From Leguminivora glycinivorella (Eukaryota > Arthropoda > Insecta > Lepidoptera > Tortricidae), in contig NC_062971.1 in assembly GCF_023078275.1 (NCBI RefSeq), positions 7,936,001 to 8,000,000 of the forward strand: a DNA stretch of 64,000 bases. The letters run 5' to 3'. The position numbers were made by a program, and so were the translations under genes. The notes under the pieces were generated by a model. The model saw only the letters and a program-made list of their open reading frames with translations. It did not search any database and was not told the DNA's origin. This document shows, one piece after another, positions 1-11,305 of the stretch (positions are counted from its first letter, which is position 1; each line of letters starts with the position of its first letter).

Positions 1-844
1 ATTTTAATTTAGATGCACAATCACTCATTGAATACACTTAGTACATATGAACTAAAACAGTGGCGTTGAAAAGAAAATTATCCACATTGTAAGCGAAGAA
101 AAAATAACCAGTCTAATCCATATGACATAGCATATGACAGACATAAATTTGACTACAGCGAAGTAAAATGACACGAGGTAGTCTATGATTTTACTAGAAA
201 ATCAATCACAGAGGTAAGTATACAAAAAAAACTTCACAGATGCATGCTAAACATTCGTAATCAAATAGTCTGCGAAAACCAAAGAGCATTGAATCACTAC
301 GTTTTGGCGAAAACTTGCTATCGTATTGGGATAGTGAGTATTATATTCTTTGATTGGGATTATTTGGAATTAGCATAGTATACGGCTAACATGCTTCGTT
401 ACGTAACTATGTGTAATTTTGGCATGATATTTATTTTATTCTTAAGACTAAGGAGGTAAACTTTGTTCATGGTCAATGATTAGTACAATTTTGATATATC
501 TGTTTCTGTCATATTTATTATATAAAATATATGAAGGTGTATTATTTACGTTTGTAGTGATTATCTTTATCGTTGATAAATCCGTTATATTTGTCATCAT
601 TTATATATGGTATCGAATTTCCAAAACAAACTAAGTGAAGAGTGAATTGGCTTCGCTTCGTGTAAATGTTTTTATGTGAGAGTGTTTACTTTCAGTCTGG
701 ATATACCACCCTCGTAGTAAAATAAAAGTGTCTATATTTAAGAATGTTGCAAAATGACTTACACTAACCATCTCATCTAGCCTATCATTCCAAAACTTAT
801 CTAGAAGAAGACACATCGTGGCTCAAAAACCTCAGTTTCTGCTT
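1..844. other. intergenic or intronic sequence, no gene seen
   Basis: AT-rich DNA with short random reading frames only. A good donor-like GTAAGT at 211-216 follows sequence closed by stops in all three frames, so it is not supported as a coding exon. Confidence 0.5.
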
Positions 845-1003
845 AAATATTATGTATGAACACCTGCCGGCGTAGAACGTCGACGCCAGACGCCGACAGA
901 AGTGCAGTCTAGCTCTGTCGCGCCAATATGCAAGAGCGATAGAGATACATAGCTGCGAAACAGATATTATCGTGAGCTTTTGTGCATTCGGCTACGCACA
1001 TTG
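845..1003 (+). mobile_element. short MITE, family E copy 1
   Basis: The unit carries the family signature of a GACGCCAGACGCCG-like left part, a central block reading roughly CTCTGTCGCGCCAATATGCA and AGAGCGATAGAGAT, and a right end with TTCGGCTACG. Diverged copies lie at 2066-2226, 34850-35002 (reverse) and 41716-41908 (reverse), with a scrap at 4074-4096. In the 34850 copy the two ends are inverted repeats (CCGAATGG / CCATTCGG), so this is a fold-back DNA element without coding capacity. Confidence 0.55.
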
Positions 1004-2065
1004 ATCGCTGTTTCGAGCTGGAGATGGAAAGTAAAAATAACCCTAATATAATGCCTACATCCGGCAGGCGCCGGCGTCATAAGACTCATAAGAAGTTCGA
1101 GAGAATGCAGACATGATGTTTTATGAAAACATGAACTAAGAAAGCACGCTGGTAAGTTTACCTAAGCCTACAATTTGAAGGAATTTTGTAGCTTTTTCCA
1201 TTTCATGAAATCCTAGACACACAAGATTCCTTCATTTTATACACCTTGTAGTCCACTGCCTTTAAGTATTTTGATCGTCTAGGTATTTTCATAAGATTTT
1301 TTTTTTAATTAATTTCAAATAGCAAACTCCGGGCTAAAACATTTAGTTAATAGCACAACCCCCAGTGAATAGTTTTATATGTTCACGCATTAAAGTGGCT
1401 GAATCATTTTCTAGTAAGTGCTTCCCCATAAATCGCAAACGGCGCGAAATAAACGAGTGTTTTATACCTACCCATAAAAATCTGCCTCTCGCTGAGTCTT
1501 ATAGGACAGGGTTCCTTAACATTGAACCACTGAGATTTAAGATTTGTGGTTTATGTAGGATTTGATCTTATTTGTGAGATAGGTGATTTATTCAGTCTGT
1601 CTTGTTGTGTTTTGTCGTGGCGTAGTAGAACTGTAATCGGTGTCACAGTATAGTGTCGGTGATGTCGGTTTAGACGAACTAGATTGTAGAGTAGAATACC
1701 TACCCTCTATCTTACATTTAACATATTACCCTATATTGTGCATCAACAGGCTAGTGGATTAGCAGCGGTTACTAACCCATTAATTCCCCGTATTTAGACG
1801 CAAGCCTAGCGCCCAACAATAAGGGCCAAGTGCCAATTATCCCCCCGCATTTACGCTCGCGCGGAGGCTCGGGCGGCGAGTGTCATTACCTCCGTCTTCA
1901 ACGTGTACATGTGTGAGATGTGGTTTAAATTTCCATTGGAAATGCTGAACAAGCGAGGTCACCTTAATTTTACTCGTTTGTTGTGAGAGAATTCGAGATG
2001 ATCGTGCAAAAGTCGTGTTAGATAGAGTTATAGATTGTATAGGTTCCTACGACTTTTCTCGTTCC
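1004..2065. other. no gene or clear repeat seen
   Basis: No convincing exon, tRNA or repeat. A donor-like GTAAGT at 1149 follows sequence with stops in all frames. A modestly GC-rich patch around 1800-1880 is unexplained. Confidence 0.4.
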
Positions 2066-2226
2066 GCGCAGCCGGCATAGCCGAAATCATTGACGCTAGA
2101 CGCCGATCGGAACGCAGTCTGGATCTTTCAAGCCAATATGGAAGAGCGACAGGAATAGCTAGCTACGATAACGATATTATCGTAAGCGTTTATGTATTTG
2201 GCTATGTACCCAGACTTTGTTCTTGA
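2066..2226 (+). mobile_element. short MITE, family E copy 2
   Basis: A diverged copy of the 845-1003 unit, sharing GACGCTAGACGCCGATCGGA, CCAATATGGAAGAGCGA, the ATATTATCGTAAGCGTTT block and a right end TTTGGCTATG. The left end carries GGCATAGCCGAAATCA, which resembles the inverse of the right end, as expected of a terminal-inverted-repeat element. Confidence 0.55.
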
Positions 2227-2881
2227 CTTCGGTCAAAAGCTGAAAACTGAAGTTTGGCTTATGTTACGGAAGCTCAGGCCGAAACATTCCGAAATAGTAT
2301 AATATACTCGTAGAACCTATTATTATAATAATAGGTTTAGTAGGTAGCAAATACAAATAACGCCGAATTTATACGTCGCCAATAAAACGACGAAAGCTAT
2401 AAGATTGCCTCCGTGCATTCAAGCCTCAGAAAGACTGTCGAATAACGTCACTATACTCGCACTAAACGAACGAATAATAAAATGAGATTGAATTTCACGA
2501 CAGTTTTATATTATCGCAGTGCTTCCTTTTAAACGGGTTATTAGACCGTATCATTTGTGATGTTCCATATCTAAAAAAATCCTTATTGGGTACGAGTCCC
2601 CGTATAGATCGAACATAATAGCAACATCAAATCTTCTGCCTGCTTATAAATATGTAAGTGCGATAAGGACGGCCTAATGTTTTATCATTTATCGCGCGAC
2701 CATGCTTCAGCCGCTGATCCTATAGCTTGAGTTTTGGTTTTATCTCCCTGAAATTGAAGACGATACTTTATAACCCGGAATGCATTCCCTAACAGGTGCA
2801 TTTGTAAATTTTTTATTTGGGGAGTTTTTTGACACGGATCGGTTAAACAACTCCAATAAGTATAAGCAATTTCTTGTAATA

Positions 2882-3813
2882 AAGACTGTATCGTTAAGTA
2901 TGAAGACAACTTTGAGTAGCCGTATTTATTTGCTATTATTTTTTTTTCTTTTAACAAGACATGGGCTTAATAAGGCACATAATAAGGTACACATTTTGTC
3001 CTAGAAACTCGACGTAAAGCATATGGTTTAGACAGTATTGACTTAATCCTCCCGAGTACCAATTACGATTCCGGACAAATGCTACTAGAAAATTCACAAA
3101 GTGCGTAAAAGACGATACGATTGTGAAAAAAAATTGTACGGTGCGAACCTCAACGACACATGATCCACAAAGCAGAATATCTGGACATTAGCCACTGTTA
3201 TTTTAAAAATATAAAGTTCAGGATCTGTGTATGGCGGTCATTTAGAGAATGTGGCATGGTGCTTACTCTAACTCCGACTTTGATGTCGAATTTGACTATC
3301 ATACACTGTTTATATCGATCTGGTTTAGGCACTGTTCAAACACCACGAATATCAATTAGACTTTGGCCTATGGCTAATTTTTTTATCTGTTTCTCTTATC
3401 CTGCTCTCATCAAAAATTTACGGCAATCCGGAACGTTGCTCAAAAATGCGTTTTTTTTTAATTATATAAATTCACCGCATTCATTCTGCAAGTACCCAAT
3501 TGAAAAACCACGAAGAGGACTTTTAAAGAATATATTTTAGCAGCATATTAACCATTGTTTGTTGAAATCGTACAAAGAGTCATTGAAATATTCTCAAATT
3601 AAGCCAGATAGGGGTTGTCCGAAATTTATTTGCTAGACCTTAATGAAAGTACCATAAAGTCCCTAATATAAAAAAAATATCAGACCTTCTTATATTAAAT
3701 AGTGCTTACCAATACCTTCAGATCATACTCTCGGAACATAATAATACAAAATTATGCACATGTCAACATTTAGACGAGGTTTGTTTTGTCCTTATACTTA
3801 ACGATACAGTCCT
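2882..3813 (+). mobile_element. 932-bp non-autonomous Tc1/mariner-type element, copy 1
   Basis: The ends are inverted repeats: AAGACTGTATCGTTAAGTAT on the left and TTAACGATACAGTCCT on the right. The element is flanked by TA (2880-2881 and 3814-3815), the target duplication typical of Tc1/mariner transposons. A second copy at 35814-36750 matches over its whole length with scattered substitutions and small indels. Short reading frames inside (for example 3160-3540) are not conserved as frames between the copies, so no transposase is encoded. Confidence 0.8.
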
Positions 3814-3815
3814 TA

Positions 3816-4460
3816 CTCGTTATTACTAACTACATAATTAGTAAACTGTATATAGCATCAAAAACCCAGGATCAAAATATTCACCAAAAACAAGAACATA
3901 CATAAATTCCCTTAAGAACCTTAAGTATTGTGATTCGAACCCGGGACCTTTTGCTTCACAGACAGGGTCACATAAGACGAAACTAGGAGTTTAGTAATTG
4001 ATATGCAATTTAATACCTTGAGCGTGAATGGGGGCAATTTAACTTCTACATGGTTTTATATAAAATAGGTAAGGTAGTCTGGCTCTGTCACGCCAATTCA
4101 TCCCGACGTTTCGAACACTTTACAGCATTAACAAAGTTAAATTTGGTAAAAAGCTGCGTAGTTACCTCATAAATTGTGTATAAAAATAGTTTATCATAAG
4201 TATTTAATGATATATATTGTTTTATAAGAGAGTAGAGACTGCACGATCCCACAGTCAAACCGTGGAAACTGTTTTGTGGGACACTGTACTTGTATAAGCT
4301 GTATACACTTAAGTTAATAAATAAAAAAATAAAAAATAAAAAAAAATAACAGGTGAATGAGACCCACATACAAGAAATATTAACGAACCATGACCACAAA
4401 TAATATAGATTTTTAAGACAAGTTCACACACTATTAATAAAGCTAGTTATACAATATTCA
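3816..4460. other. no gene seen; scrap of MITE family E
   Basis: Positions 4074-4096 match the GTCTGGCTCTGTC(A/G)CGCCAAT block of family E and are probably a truncated copy. The stretch from 3900 to 3960 contains AATCCCGG/GAACCC-like words, but no tRNA-like fold could be assembled. The remainder is AT-rich unique sequence. Confidence 0.35.
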
Positions 4461-4998
4461 AAAACCGGCCAAGAGCGTGACGGGCCACGCTCAGTGTAGG
4501 GTTCCGTAGTTTTCCGTATTTTTCTCAAAAACTACTGAACCTATCAAGTTCAAAACAATTTTCCTAGAAAGTGTTTTTAAAGTTCTACTTTTGTGATTTT
4601 TTTCATATTTTTTAAACGTATGGTTCAAAAGTTAGAGGGGGGGGACACACACTTTTTTTTCCCTTAGCAGCGATTATTTCCGAAAATATTAATATTATCA
4701 AAAATTTAGTAAACCCTCATTCATTTTTTTAAATACCTATCCAACAATAATCACACGTTGGGGTTGGAATGAAAAAAAATTAGTCCCCACTTTACATGTA
4801 GGGGACCTACCCTAACAAATAATTTTTTTCCACTTTTTATTTTACCACTTTGTCGGCGTGATTGATATACATATTGGTACCAAATTTCAGCTTTCTAGTG
4901 CTAACGGTCACTGAGATTCTCCGCGGACGGACGGACGGACGGACAGACAGACATGGCGAAACTATAAGGGTTCCTAGTTGACTACGAAACCCTAAAAA
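4461..4998 (+). mobile_element. ~540-bp repeat with internal inverted ends, copy 1
   Basis: Nearly identical along its length to 61637-62178. Both start with AAAACCGGCCAAGAGCGTG and end with CTACGRAACCCTAAAAA. Near-terminal inverted repeats are visible: AGGGTTCCGTAGTTTT (4497 on) against ACTACGAAACCCT (4981-4993). The interior has a G run (4636-4643) and a CGGACGGACGGACGGACAGA tract near 4923-4950. There is no coding capacity. A degraded fragment of the interior lies at 40842-40916. Confidence 0.75.
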
Positions 4999-5194
4999 AT
5001 TACCATTACTATGTTAAAAAACAATTAATCAATTAATCTACACAAAATTGACAAAAACAAACTATCATGAGTAACTATCGCGGTAACCGAAGACAATATT
5101 ACATATAGTTTTATATTTTGTATACATATTTATGTCTTGTTAATGAGTATAACTATTATCCATCTTTCTCAAATAAATCTAATATATAAGTAAG

Positions 5195-5445
5195 TTCCCC
5201 GTGTGGTGACGGGTTAAGAATTTCACCACCCCCTTTCTTCCCATGGGTGAAGAAGTCGACTGTGGGATATGGGTTAAATTGTGGCGTAGGCGAGAGGCTG
5301 GCAACCTGTCACTGCAATGTCACAGTTTCGTTTTCTTTCAACCCCTTATTTGCCAAGAGTGGCACTGAAACTTGAGTAGTTTCATGTGCTCTGCCTACCC
5401 CTTCATGGGATACAGGCGTGATTGTATGTTGTATGTTTATGTTAT
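5195..5445 (+). mobile_element. retroelement 3' end, longest of three copies
   Basis: Begins GTTCCCCGTGTGGTGACGGG and ends GGCGTGATTGTATG followed by TATG-type simple repeats. Shorter copies at 6517-6606 and 43684-43793 share the same 3' end but start at different internal points, both near TTGCCAAGAGTGGCACTG. A shared 3' end with variable 5' truncation and a microsatellite tail is the pattern left by target-primed reverse transcription, so this is a LINE 3' end or a SINE driven by one (RTE-like tail; inference). Confidence 0.6.
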
Positions 5446-5614
5446 GTTATAAGTAAGTATTCCAAAGTAATTACCAAAGGCAATGAGGTCAAAAGCATGT
5501 ACAAACTTTGACGCACTGTTCCCGATATAGTTTGCGTAGAGTTTCAAAACAAAGTTCCAGATAGATCATTTCTAGTTGATGAGAAAAAGTTCCGCACACG
5601 TGTCATTTGAGTAA

Positions 5615-5800
5615 GAGCGGTTTTGCACTACGTCCGATCTGAATCCGATGCGAAACCGTCAAAATAATCCGACTTCCGTCATCCGATTTCTTTCCGTCAA
5701 TCTTCGGATCTAGTGCTAAAGTTACCATAGAAATATACGGCTACTACGGACCTTATTTTCACAGGTTCGTATCAGATTCGATCGGACGTAGTGCGAATAG
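5615..5800. mobile_element. fold-back MITE
   Basis: Inverted arms TTGCACTACGTCCGAT (5623-5638) and ATCGGACGTAGTGCGAA (5781-5797), continuing imperfectly inward. The interior is about 140 bp with no reading frame. It is similar in style to the MITE at 53401-53542. Confidence 0.6.
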
Positions 5801-5984
5801 ATTTCAGTCTTCATTTTGCGGTGCTAATGGCGAGTCCATTTGAATCCGGCTTTATGCGGTGCTATGATGGGAGAGTCGATTTATCTTTAACCGGGCTTAA
5901 TTAGTTGTTTGTTGATATAGGCTTGTGTTTGTAACGTTTTGTGTGGGATGTTACGTGTAACTCGTGTAGCTGGTATAATGTAAT

Positions 5985-6395
5985 AATATCTGGGCGATCG
6001 AGTTCGCTCGGTTCTATTTTAATATATCACGTCTTTAGATAAAAAAAAAAACTTTTATAAATACAAAAACAAAAAAAAGACAGAAAACAAAAACTTAATT
6101 TCTGGCCGGGATTCGAAACCCTGACACCTACGATCTATCTGCGTACATTAGACCGACCTCGTACGACTGAGCTAAGCGAAATTAACGACCATATTTTACG
6201 TTTACAAACGCGAAAGAAAAACTCATGAAAACTCGAAAATTCGCGTTTTCCGGGATCTAAGGCTACGCTAGATCGATTTTTCACCCCCGAAAACCCCCAC
6301 ATAACAAATTTCAGCGAAATCGTTAGAGCGGTTTCCGAGATCGTCGGTATAAATAAATAAATATACAAGAATTGCTCGTTTAAAAGTATAAGATA
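5985..6395 (-). mobile_element. composite repeat with an internal tRNA-like module
   Basis: Read on the minus strand it opens with CTTATACTTTTAAACGAGCA, runs through an ATTT tract and a block with CGGTTTCCGAGATCGTCGG (plus-strand view), and closes with CCCAGATATT near 5990. Positions 6092-6180 look like a tRNA-derived segment on the minus strand, with an A-box-like TTAGCTCAGTCGTACGAG and a B-box-like GGGTTTCGAATCCCGG. The outer part matches 21245-21480 (plus strand), which lacks the tRNA-like module. It is therefore either a SINE with an unusual 5' body or a SINE inserted in an older repeat. Confidence 0.5.
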
Positions 6396-6516
6396 GGTAT
6401 GCCGTGTTATCGATGTCTACACCTCTATTTAACAATGTAGAAAATAAAGTTAGCATGTTAGGCATAATTATCTAATGACGTTCCATAAACTGAAATAGCT
6501 CGACATATAATCGACT

Positions 6517-6606
6517 TATTTGCCAAGAGTGGCACTGAAACTTGAGTAATTTTATGTGCTCTGCCTACCCCTTCATGGTATTCAGGTGTGATTGTATGTA
6601 TGTATA
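6517..6606 (+). mobile_element. 5'-truncated retroelement 3' end
   Basis: Starts within the family defined at 5195-5445 (TTTGCCAAGAGTGGCACTGA) and runs to the shared 3' end TGTGATTGTATGTATG. Confidence 0.6.
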
Positions 6607-6693
6607 ACACATTATTTGAAATGCTTTATTAGAGAAGTATGTATCTAGGTGGCTACTGTAGGTATTATATATTATATTCAATTTGTGTTTATT

Positions 6694-7020
6694 CAAGCAC
6701 TGGTGGCCTAGCGGTAAAAGCGTGCAACTTTCAATCCGGTGGTCGCGGGTTCGAACCCCGGCTCGTAGTCAATGAGTTTTTCTTAACTTATGTGCGATAT
6801 ATCATTTGATATTTGCCAGTCGCTTTTCGGTGAAAGAAAACATCGTGAGGAAACCGGGCTAAAGGCCTAGTCATAGTCACCCTTCGGGTTGAAAGGTCAC
6901 ATGGCAGTAAAACTAGTGCCTGCGCGAAATCTTGGGATTAGTTGTCAAAGCAAACCCCCAGGCTCCCATGAGCCGTGGCAAATGCTCCTAGCAAGGAGGA
7001 TGACTCAATTTGTGAAGATA
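6694..7020 (+). mobile_element. tRNA-derived SINE (family 1)
   Basis: The head has an A-box-like TGGCCTAGCGGTAAAAG and a B box GGTTCGAACCCCG, spaced as in an RNA polymerase III tRNA promoter. The body contains CCAGTCGCTTTTCGGTGAA, ACATCGTGAGGAAACCGGGC and CCCAGGCTCCCATGAGCCGT, which I recognise as a common lepidopteran SINE. It is transcribed by Pol III and mobilised by a LINE in trans (family knowledge). It cannot act as a tRNA gene: the acceptor stem does not close. Confidence 0.8.
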
Positions 7021-7659
7021 AGTACGTTTGCTACCTTTCTGCGACGACGATTTTAACAATAATTACTTTTTTATAATTTTCTCTGTAAGTAATATTTAGT
7101 ATTTCATCACAAAATATTTCTTCTTTGTACGTTTTGTTGACTTGAGCTTATCTAAAAATAAATTAAGCGGAGGTCTGCGCTGGCAATCCCATAATTTAAT
7201 CAATTCGCTCGCGACATTCGTCAGGCGGAGAATAACTTGGAACTTTTATTGCATAAATTTAATCAAAATCTTCAATATACGACGTTTCCTAGATAAACTT
7301 TTCAAATTCCTTTAATACTTACCTAGTTGTATTGTAGGGGGAAATTGGGAGACTTGTCTAGAAGGGAGACTTGAACCGAGAGTGTACCATTTTGTAAAAA
7401 AAGTCAATCTAACAAAAAGAGCCACAGTACCTGCTTAAATATTTTATAGATAATTTCATATTAGCTACAGTCACTTATTTACCTGAACTAAAATTGCTAT
7501 TTTTATAGCGCTTTTATTAAAATAGTTCTTTCCTTTTTAATAAAGTACCTAGTTCAAATATCTTGGACTTGATTCTTTTCAATATCTGGGACCCTCGCAT
7601 TTTAATAACGATAAAGGAAGACTATTACGACTTCGAGACGCGTACAAAAGTTATTGTCG
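7021..7659. other. no gene seen
   Basis: AT-rich unique sequence following the SINE tail; no exon or repeat recognised. Confidence 0.4.
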
Positions 7660-7990
7660 AGAGCTCCAAAACCTTTCAGGACACAAAACAGAACTAAATA
7701 GAATAGAATAGAATAGAATAAACATTTATTCGTGAACACAGACAAGACAAAGAACACATAATAACAACAAGACAGAAAGTAATGAAGTGCCACGAAATGG
7801 CCTCATCTCAGCGTGTTGCTGGTGGCTTCCAGCACTGATCTTCCGATGAGACCATCAAGTGAGAAAGATTCACGGAGGGTAACAGACAGAAGAAATGCAA
7901 AACACATATACAAGAAAAATGGACTACAGTTAAAAAGAATAAAATTGAAAACGTTACAAGAAAAATAACAACAGGCTGTGATATAAGCAA
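7660..7990 (-). mobile_element. LINE 3' untranslated fragment
   Basis: On the minus strand the text runs through a CTTGATGGTCTCATCGG block and a GCCACCAGCAACACGCTGAG block to an (ATTCT)n tail at about 7694-7720. The word AATAAACATTTATTCGTGAA at the tail is one I associate with lepidopteran LINE 3' ends. No reverse-transcriptase frame is present, so it is a 5'-truncated insertion. Confidence 0.4.
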
Positions 7991-8113
7991 GATCTAAGTA
8001 TACAAAAGAATAATAACAAACAGAACAGGACAGAACACATTAAATTAATAAAAAGAAAAAAGGAAAGCGTCATACACCAAAAATGTGATTATTAACTTTT
8101 TTGACGAACAACG

Positions 8114-8272
8114 GGCCTATATCCCTTTAACGGGCAAGACTCAAAAAAATCGTGAGTTCAAACCTCATCGCCATCCTGTAGTACTAAAAATTCTCTACAA
8201 GAAAAAAATACAAAAATATAGTCATACAGGGTGGTCTTTTTTGAGACCGTTGCCCTATAAAGGGTTAAACTA
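8114..8272. repeat. imperfect inverted repeat
   Basis: The left arm CCCTTTAACGGGCAAGACTC pairs imperfectly with the right arm GAGACCGTTGCCCTATAAAG. The arms look like the ends of a MITE beginning near CAGGGTGGTC; boundaries are uncertain. Confidence 0.35.
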
Positions 8273-9135
8273 AGTAGGTAATTGTTTGTAAAAAGTTTTC
8301 TCCAAGATCCCTACCCCTAAACATCTAAACAAACTATAAACTGTAACTAGTTTACACTGTCTTTTTCTCTTAGTCCCTCGTCTTGGGGAATAGGAAGTTA
8401 ACGCGTCCCTCTCGGCTCTAACGGCCCGATTCAAACTTTATTATTAGATCTACATACGATATGGATATTGTATAGGAACGGATATCTTATGTCAAAGTGA
8501 AAAATTTAATTTAATTGAAAATACGTTATTTTTGACGACAGATCGGTATACAATTGTAGTGAGTAAAGGTGGCTTAAAGACTTGTTAGAATGCGACGAGT
8601 TCAAAAGAATCTTGTATAGTGAACACAGACACAATAGGTCCAATTCCTAAAATTATATGTTTCGGTTGATCAACTTATCAGCATCGAACCATATTATAAA
8701 AAGTAAGTAAGTAAGTAAGTTTATTTGCGAAGAATAAGTAGGTACATTAGTGTCTTAGTTGGTAGGTGACATTTGGTTGCTTATTCTGCTATTTGTACTA
8801 TACAGGTTGTACTAGCATGCAAAAATCTTAAATTAACTACTATTCTATCTGTATATCTTCAAAGAGATATACAGATATATTTATATATACAAATAACTTG
8901 GAACATAAGTGTAATATTATTATCAGATAGTCTAGTTTTAAAAGTTAAGGATATATGCAAATAAAATACAGCAATAAAGGTAAGTAAAGTTAATAATTTG
9001 TGTACTTTTAACAACTCGAAACATGAGTACTCCGCGTTGGGACACGGAAGGTGAACGACAAAACTTAGTTACAATTATTATTTATTTCATTAATATAAAA
9101 TAAATAAATATATTTTATATATATATATATATAAA
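8273..9135. other. no gene seen; simple repeats
   Basis: Contains a (GTAA)n tract at 8703-8720 next to TTTATTTGCGAAGAATAAGT, which resembles a retroelement tail, and a TA-rich tract at 9105-9135 beside the following Helitron-like element. Confidence 0.35.
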
Positions 9136-9312
9136 CTAGCTTTTGCCCGCGGCTTCGCTCGCATTAGAAAGAGACAAAAAGTAGGCTATATCACCCTCCA
9201 TCCCTTCAACTATCACCACTTAAAAAATCACGTCAATTCGTCGCTCCGTTTTGCCGTGAAAGACGAACAAACAGACAGACACACACTTTCCCATTTATAA
9301 TATTTGTATGGA
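9136..9312 (-). mobile_element. short Helitron-like element, copy a
   Basis: On the minus strand it starts with TCCATACAAATATTATAAAT and ends with GCGGGCAAAAGCTAG. It sits between A and T. TC at the 5' end, CTAG at the 3' end, a GC-rich short hairpin just before the 3' end and insertion between A and T without duplication are the hallmarks of Helitrons. It has no Rep/helicase gene, so it is non-autonomous. The other intact copies are at 12956-13131 and 24861-25040. Confidence 0.75.
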
Positions 9313-11305
9313 TTACTCAATCATTTTATCTTTTCATGTTTTGTGATCTAAGTAATATTTGTGCAATATGCCTTTAGTTTACTTTTATCTAATAACATAA
9401 AACTTAAATGACCTACTGTAGTATTAGTATACTTACTGCATAAAAATATCTTCCAAAAGTCTGAGGGAATAACTCTGAAATAAAACAAGCCCGTATTTGA
9501 GGTAATTGAAGGTCGGCCTGCGGCGAACAACTCTTCGTCTGCTTGTAACATCGAACAGCGTACTTCTTTTGACTGAAGAAAGCTTACGAAATAATATTAG
9601 GAAGAAATTTTAGAAATTAAATAGTCGAAATACTGTAGTGTCGTCTCTTTCTAATCAATTCATGTAACGAAGAGGGAAAGCATTACAATGCAGCCACTTT
9701 TTAATTTCTTCAATTTCTAGTCGGTCTAGTTTTTTGCCTAAAAAATATTATTACAGGAATGAGGGCTATAAAATGTTCAAAATAAAATATAACATCTAAA
9801 GATTGCAGACCAATATTTGTAGTACATGTGACTGACATTTTGCGACCAAACTTGTTAGTTTGGTTTGGAGAGCACATATAAATTCGGTACTTACCTACAG
9901 TTGGATTTCAGGATTACATTATTTTAAAATATGATATTTATTTTTTTATAATAATTTCTGGGCATGTCACCCTCATTCGTACTAGAAATAACACTGATCC
10001 AAGAGTAGAAATTATGAAATCTCCTCAGCTTCTGAATATGAATGTGATATTTCTTGATCGAACCGGGTGTCTTGTTTTCACCATGGCAAAACAGATAAGT
10101 TCCATTTGTGTTCCATTGAATTTTTGAAACATTGGATAATAGGCGATACTATATCCCATTTTCAGCTTCAATACTCCAAACTTACGCTATTATCTCACAC
10201 AAAATGTTATTTTAATTTATAATCAAATTAAACTTAGGTACTTACCGTCATTAATTATTCACGATGCTATTACCAGGCGTTACTTACCCTGTGCGTACCT
10301 ACATACCTATTTACCATAGCTATGTCATATCGTATCTCCAGACTTTATACACTAATATTATTTTAGGCAGTAATTTCTCTACAAAATTCCTTTGTGGTGA
10401 ATGTGGAGGCGCGGGAGAAGTCAATTTTGGGCTTATATGGCTGCCGTATAACGCATAAATTAAAAATTACAATAAAAAAAAAGAAATAGGTTTAGGCAGA
10501 TATTCAATATTTCATACAGATTCGGACTCGCCTGAATGGTTTTTGGCCCACATACCTTACTTAAAAGTGTTCTTACACAATTAATTTGATTTAGTCAAAG
10601 CCAAAACACAACATAGTTAAGATCATGTCTACTGAAAGTAATGTTTATTGGCAAAAATATTTAATGTGACGTGGTGCCATTTCATTAAATTCAAATATCG
10701 TGTTTAATTTAGCCAGATTTTGGACGTCTGTCACATGTCGGCTCGATGTAAGCACGAATCTCGTGCCTCGTGTCTGTTAGGAGTGATGGGACAGACAAAT
10801 CGAGTTATAAGCTATCTGCAGTCTAATGAATAAATACTTATTGATCGGAGAGTTGCAATTTTCAAACTTTTTGAATTTTCTAATGTTTTACTTGAACTTT
10901 TAAAACAATTTTAAAATAGGTAAAACTGTTTTTTTCATCGAAACACAAAAAAGTTATTGAAAAAAATGACAGAATTATCTTTTTAATCTGTCACCATATC
11001 ATTTTATATTGTTTCGACGTTATTTCCAAATTATCCATCAGTCATTAACGTATTAAGTATTTAAAATTTTGAGAATCTGGGACACCATTCGTTACTTTTA
11101 TCACTACGTCACTTACACGTGCTTGACCTACTGGTAACTTTGTAACGTTATTACACAGAATAACTAAGTTAAGTTTACGATTAGAAAACATTCCTAAAAT
11201 TGTATAATTAATTTTGACTTACGATTGTAAATTAAACAACACTTAGGATTTATCACTATCTTTAGTTGCAAAATTAAAACTATAGTATGTACAATTTGTT
11301 CCATT
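9313..11305. other. no gene seen; region downstream of the Gln-rich gene
   Basis: AT-rich. The segment 9640-9760 is weakly similar to the arms of the MITE at 39270-39409 (a CACTTTTTAATTTCTTC block). No clear AATAAA poly(A) signal for the minus-strand gene was found close to its stop codon. Confidence 0.35.

Noticed and set aside
3160..3540. 126-codon plus-strand frame
   Set aside because: Lies wholly inside the 932-bp TA-flanked element, and the frame is broken in the second copy at 35.8-36.7 kb.
6694..6780. tRNA gene suggested by A and B boxes (also 25724, 29239, 42158 and 57722)
   Set aside because: No acceptor stem closes and the sequence continues into SINE bodies repeated elsewhere.
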